This document shows positions 59,501 to 64,000 of a stretch of 64,000 nt of DNA, piece after piece. The notes beneath the pieces were generated by a model that ran no database searches, had not been told where the DNA came from, and saw only the letters and a program-made list of their open reading frames with translations. Both the position numbers and the translations under genes were made by a program. The stretch lies in NCBI GenBank assembly GCA_020086605.1, contig JACBWW010000016.1, forward strand, positions 9,521,219 through 9,585,218, read 5' to 3'. Source of the stretch: Lanius collurio. Taxonomy: Eukaryota > Chordata > Aves > Passeriformes > Laniidae. Numbering within the stretch: the stretch's first letter is position 1; each line of letters starts with the position of its first letter.

Positions 59501-62500
59501 TACACAAACGTAAATGTTACAGTCAAAATTACACACCCATTCTTCAAAGGCTTGCCTTCAGCAGGGCCACTAAAAGGAAATGTTCATGCTCAGATCATGG
59601 AAAAGTAGCATATCAGACTTGATGAGAGTGTCGTTTCCTGCACACCCACTTACACCATATGGTAAACAGGCATTCAGAATGTTTAAAAAGTGTTAAAAAT
59701 GTCAAACTGTATCTGATTGATAAAATTTGTATTTGCTGGCTATTCCACATATGTTACATGTTCAAGAAAAAAAAAATCACAAAAGTGAAATTCACGTGAA
59801 GATTAATCAATTATTGTCAAGCTATTACAGGACATCTGGCTACCACAAAATCTTTTCATAGTTTCAGTACTTCAGCTCAAGACCCAAGCTTCATACGAAT
59901 CAGCTGCTTTACAAAAACATTTGGCAAGTATATTTAGGAGTTTAAACCTAAATTATTTTTAGGAGTAAGTTTAATTAATTGATATGGTAGTGTGTGCAAC
60001 TTATTCTTAGATCTACGCGTGCTTTAATGAAGACAGCTGATTACGTTCAGAAAAGATAAAATTTTTATATAGTTAGAAGGATTAATTGGTATTTCCTATC
60101 CAGGGGTGTGAATATTCTTTCTAAAACACCAAACTAGTTGTCCAGTACCATCCTTCCCTCAGCTAATGGATCTCAGGCAAAGCTTTCTGGACTTTCTGTT
60201 TCAGACGAATTCTGTGATTCCCTTTGAAAAAGTTAAAATTTCCAAAGCGACCACTGTGTTACCAGTCAGTTACAGCTCTCAGAAATAAACACCTAAAAAC
60301 AGAGGTAAAAACACAACCACGTAAGAGTTGGGTTTCTTTTCATTACCCAAGATTGGTCAGTTAAAATTATACATAAATTGTTGAGAATTTGAGTGCACAT
60401 AAATTGCCCCATATCATGGAAAGCACTTGTATACTCATGAAGAAAAACCATATGCTAATTCACAGAAGACTAAAAATAAGCTCCTCCTAGGAAAAAACAT
60501 AGCATTGCCAGTCTTCCTAGTTTTTTTCTAATGGTAGAAGCTTAAAAACATAAAAGCCACTGGTTGTGGCAGAAGCCATGCATCTAAACGCAATTTTTTA
60601 AGTCCCTTACCTTGTTTGACATGCTTGGAACTTGAACAAGAACAGAATTATAAAAGAGAATAAAAGAGGAAAGCACTACCTCTTCCCAAAGTAAGCTTTG
60701 GAAAATAAGGTATCTTTCTGCCAGTTATAGGTATTTAAGCACTGTGAATAAGACCCTTAACATAACCATCATTACATAAGGGTTGAGTTTTTTTATTCTG
60801 TTTCTTTCTATCTTTTGTTCTAGTTGCTTAATATTTTAGGATCATCGTAACCAGGATGATTGATAACTAGTTTTCTATCAGAATAACAGAGGTGAACTAA
60901 TGAATGATCACAAAAGTTTTCTTAACCCTTGTTTCAGAACTCAGAAATGACGCAAGAGCTGGTAGCACTACAGGCAGCATTTTTTCCCTCCTTCCTCAAC
61001 AAAAACACAGACACAGACTACTGCATGTGTGCTGCAAGGGTGCCAACAAACATCTGATCAACAGACTCATGCTCCAGCTATAACCATGCAGATAACCATG
61101 CCATTCTACTGGATTCTACTGCATCAACATAGAAGGGCTGGGGCGTTTTGGTTTGTTTTTTTTAAGCATTCCAAAGATATTTGCACTACTCTTACATTAC
61201 ACATTTGATGGGCTTAGCAAGGCAGTAACAGTGCTACAAATCAGAAACGCCTTTCTTTCAATATAGCAGTTCTGTACAATAGACTTTTACATTCCATTTT
61301 AGTTTTATGTTCCTTTTAAGGAAGTCTCCAACACAACTGGTTAACTAAACAAAATGTTTTGTTTAAGACAACCAACTAGACTGAGTCAATCCAACAAGTG
61401 TTACACACATCAGCAATAAACCTCAGAGAATTAGATGTGCATTGCAGCCCACAGACAACTGCAGTGCTGCTGTGTAACAATCAGTTATGATAGTGCTTTA
61501 GCTGATGAGGTGAATGCAAACACTTGCTGCATTTATCCATTTCATTTCATGCCCCAAGGCACCCAGACATTTGGACAGAGTAAGTTGAAAGCATCACTAC
61601 AATTCTGCATGTTCTTCACAATATATTGACTGCTTGCTTAATTTGAGGTAGAACCTCTCACTTCCAGTATCTCACTAGATACAGTACACTTGTCTAGGGA
61701 GGGCAATTTTGTTAGTAAAGTATCTTAAATCCTGAAGTATGATGCATCCATCAGGCCAAAGTTAGTATTGGACAGAAAGCTGATCTGAAGAACAACATGA
61801 GTGTAGCTGTAAGATAAAGTTGCAGCACCAGGGAGTTAAAAAAGATTAACTTTGGTGTAATTAGGTGGTTACACTTAATTGCTATGTTTAAACATATGCT
61901 CAGAAATTAGAAAATACGACAGCCTCAACTTACATAATTTAGATGATATGTTCACAGTTGCAGTGAAAAACCCCCCACTTGTTTCTTATAACTTTAGTTT
62001 GAGCATGATTTAAAAAACTCAGCATTAAAAAAACCTGAACACTTAAAAGCAAAAGGCTGTCTCCAGAGTGAACATTTTTCCATTAGAACACATTAATATT
62101 TGACAGACAATCTTGAACTGGAAGCATCTAACTTACAAACAAGATGCAAAAGTATTTAAATATATATTTTGAATTGAGTCTTTTAAATTAAACTGTTCTT
62201 GTACTTGAAAAAAGTAATTATGATCAGTGTCACTTGCAACTCTGAAATTAAAGCAGTCTCTAGTTTGGGGCCTTTTGTTACCATATCCAATCGGTCAAAG
62301 AGGAAACTGGCATTCAGGGGCAGTTTTCTGTAATCTCCTCCAATATATTACTGTATTATGTTTTCTTAATGAAAGATAAAACTCTCTCGAGCCCACAATA
62401 TTGAACAGCAACAACTGACAGAAATAAATAGGCAATTTTCTTACTGAGCTAAAATAGCCACTTCTGGTCTAGTTTTAAATATAGCCTGAAGATCCCATTC

Positions 62501-64000
62501 TCATCATAAAGACAAGAATTTTGTAACTGAAGTGCAACTTATGTTTTATTTATTATTTAACTTCCTTTCATTATTGTGTACTGACTTGTCCACAGAATCC
62601 AGCACAGGCACTTTAATCCTCTGATGGCAAAAGAAACTAAATTATTCATGCTTTAAAATTTTTGTCCACTACATTTAAATCAATGCTACCAACAGTGATT
62701 CAAAATCAATGGCTGGAATTCCTCTATAATCCAAATATACAGCAAAAATTAAGGTTCATTCAAAAGTTAACTTTGCTAATTGTTTCTACTACCTTCATTT
62801 TTTCCTGTGCAGCTTCTACAAGTCTCTTCAATAAATATGTTCTTTGATATGTGTTTATGTATACACAAAATATATTTTTTTCTTCATTACAAGTTCACCT
62901 TCCATACACATTTTTCATATAGTTGTTGTCCAGATGTAAGTCAACTTCCATTTCCTTTTAATGGGGCCAACACTTCACTTGTGGTGTGGCCAGATGGATA
63001 CTACTAACAGTAAGAGGAAAGCCTTTTTACAGTAGCAGGGGTTATCTAAGCATTTGAAGTGCTTGCTATCAACTGAAAAAAAAAGACAATGGATCTGCTT
63101 TTCTGTCTTTGCTTCTCACGCCCGCCCTCTCCCTCGCCATGAGTTATTTGTATGGAAAGAGGCAACTGGCAACTCAGAGAACAGGCTGGGCACACCTGAA
63201 GCTGCAGCAGCCCAAACCCCACTGCTTCCTACGACAGTGGCCAGGCACCCGGGCAGGCCCTTGGGCACAGGCTGTGCAGCACAGCTCCCTCGTGTCACAC
63301 CGTGCCCTCCTCACAAGGGCTCTGGAAGGCCAGGGCACATTTGCAAAATACTTTGCAGGCTCTGCTGTGACATTCCATATGACCAGTCATTTCTTGTCTT
63401 CCCCTTCAAAGGAGAGTTCAGCTTTTGTTTTTCCATTAAGCTCCATATGGAAATTTTTTGAAGGCATTCAAATATTTTAACTAAACTATGCAGGAGAGAA
63501 GAGTTGAGGCAATAGACTTAGAGCTACTTTATCAGGTACAGAAATTGTTAATTTGAAATGGATTTAAGAAAATGCAAATGTTTGGGATCTTTGGGGTTTT
63601 TTTTTAACCTAACAAACAAACAATTCGCATGAATATCAGGATGTATTGTTTATGCCACTTTCTTCCTCTCCCTTGAAAGTTAAGGATCACTCTATCAGCT
63701 GCTAGTTGTTATTTATAACAAACAGCTGTGTAACTACAAAGATCCTGCAATGAAAACATTTTATAGTAACGTCGCACTGATACAAAAGACACAGAAAAGG
63801 AAGAAACTCAAGTAAATTCAGACTGTCCTCAAAACATTAACTTCTGTAAGATAGTTGACCATTGACTTTTAATACAGGACAAGTAAAAAACTTTCTCATA
63901 TATAAAAAAAATTATATCATTAGGCCAGTAATTAATTTTACAGGCAAAGAAGAGTTCTAATGCAAAGGAACACCAAAAGTAAGTCTGAAAATCAAGAATG
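56595..64000 (-). other. RPAP2: RPAP2 intron sequence (upstream of last exon)
   Basis: AT-rich DNA continuing beyond the last RPAP2 exon. I looked on the - strand for the expected preceding exon (the IIHKPAEWTL-type segment) and did not find it, so the terminal intron probably runs past the window end. It contains an (AT)n run at about 57855-57879 and GC-rich islets at about 57985-58150 and 63110-63340, with no recognised gene. Donor-like cttac motifs near 58696 and 60607 lack recognisable coding sequence. Confidence 0.6.
57855..57879. repeat. (AT)n microsatellite
   Basis: About twelve AT units without interruption in RPAP2 intronic DNA. Confidence 0.9.

Overview
This is a stretch of vertebrate nuclear DNA, most probably from a bird. 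It has split genes with GT-AG introns, an AT-rich background with one large CpG island, and two degraded CR1-type LINE fragments. No bacterial, phage or plasmid features are present. The species cannot be named from the sequence alone.

Layout: positions 1-10260 are the tail of an EVI5 intron, containing two CR1 remnants. The last coding exon of EVI5 (+ strand, 10261-10566) follows, with a 3' UTR ending near 11.4-11.5 kb. About 3.5 kb of AT-rich intergenic DNA leads to a CpG-rich domain at about 15.1-20.8 kb. That domain starts with a long (GT)n tract and contains a 399-base assembly gap. GFI1 lies on the + strand and is complete in its coding part: six coding exons from ATG at 20159 to TGA at 29922, encoding 406 residues, with a 3' UTR to about 31.1 kb. 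From 31.1 to about 56.1 kb lies gene-poor DNA with a GC-rich minisatellite, an exact 70-bp tandem duplication, homopolymer runs, and two protein-like open stretches I could not identify. The last coding exon of RPAP2 is on the - strand (56456-56594). The remaining 7.4 kb looks like RPAP2 intron.

The order EVI5 > GFI1 > < RPAP2 matches the mammalian arrangement, which supports all three identifications. GFI1 is a nuclear transcriptional repressor with an N-terminal SNAG domain and six C2H2 zinc fingers. EVI5 is a TBC-domain and coiled-coil protein of membrane traffic and cytokinesis. RPAP2 is an RNA polymerase II-associated CTD phosphatase. They are neighbours but not a known functional unit.

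I found no convincing new biological system. The best leads are a candidate 5' non-coding GFI1 exon at 17891-18096, the hexamer-slipping minisatellite, the 70-bp duplication, and the unidentified open stretches at 35.1 and 38.4 kb.
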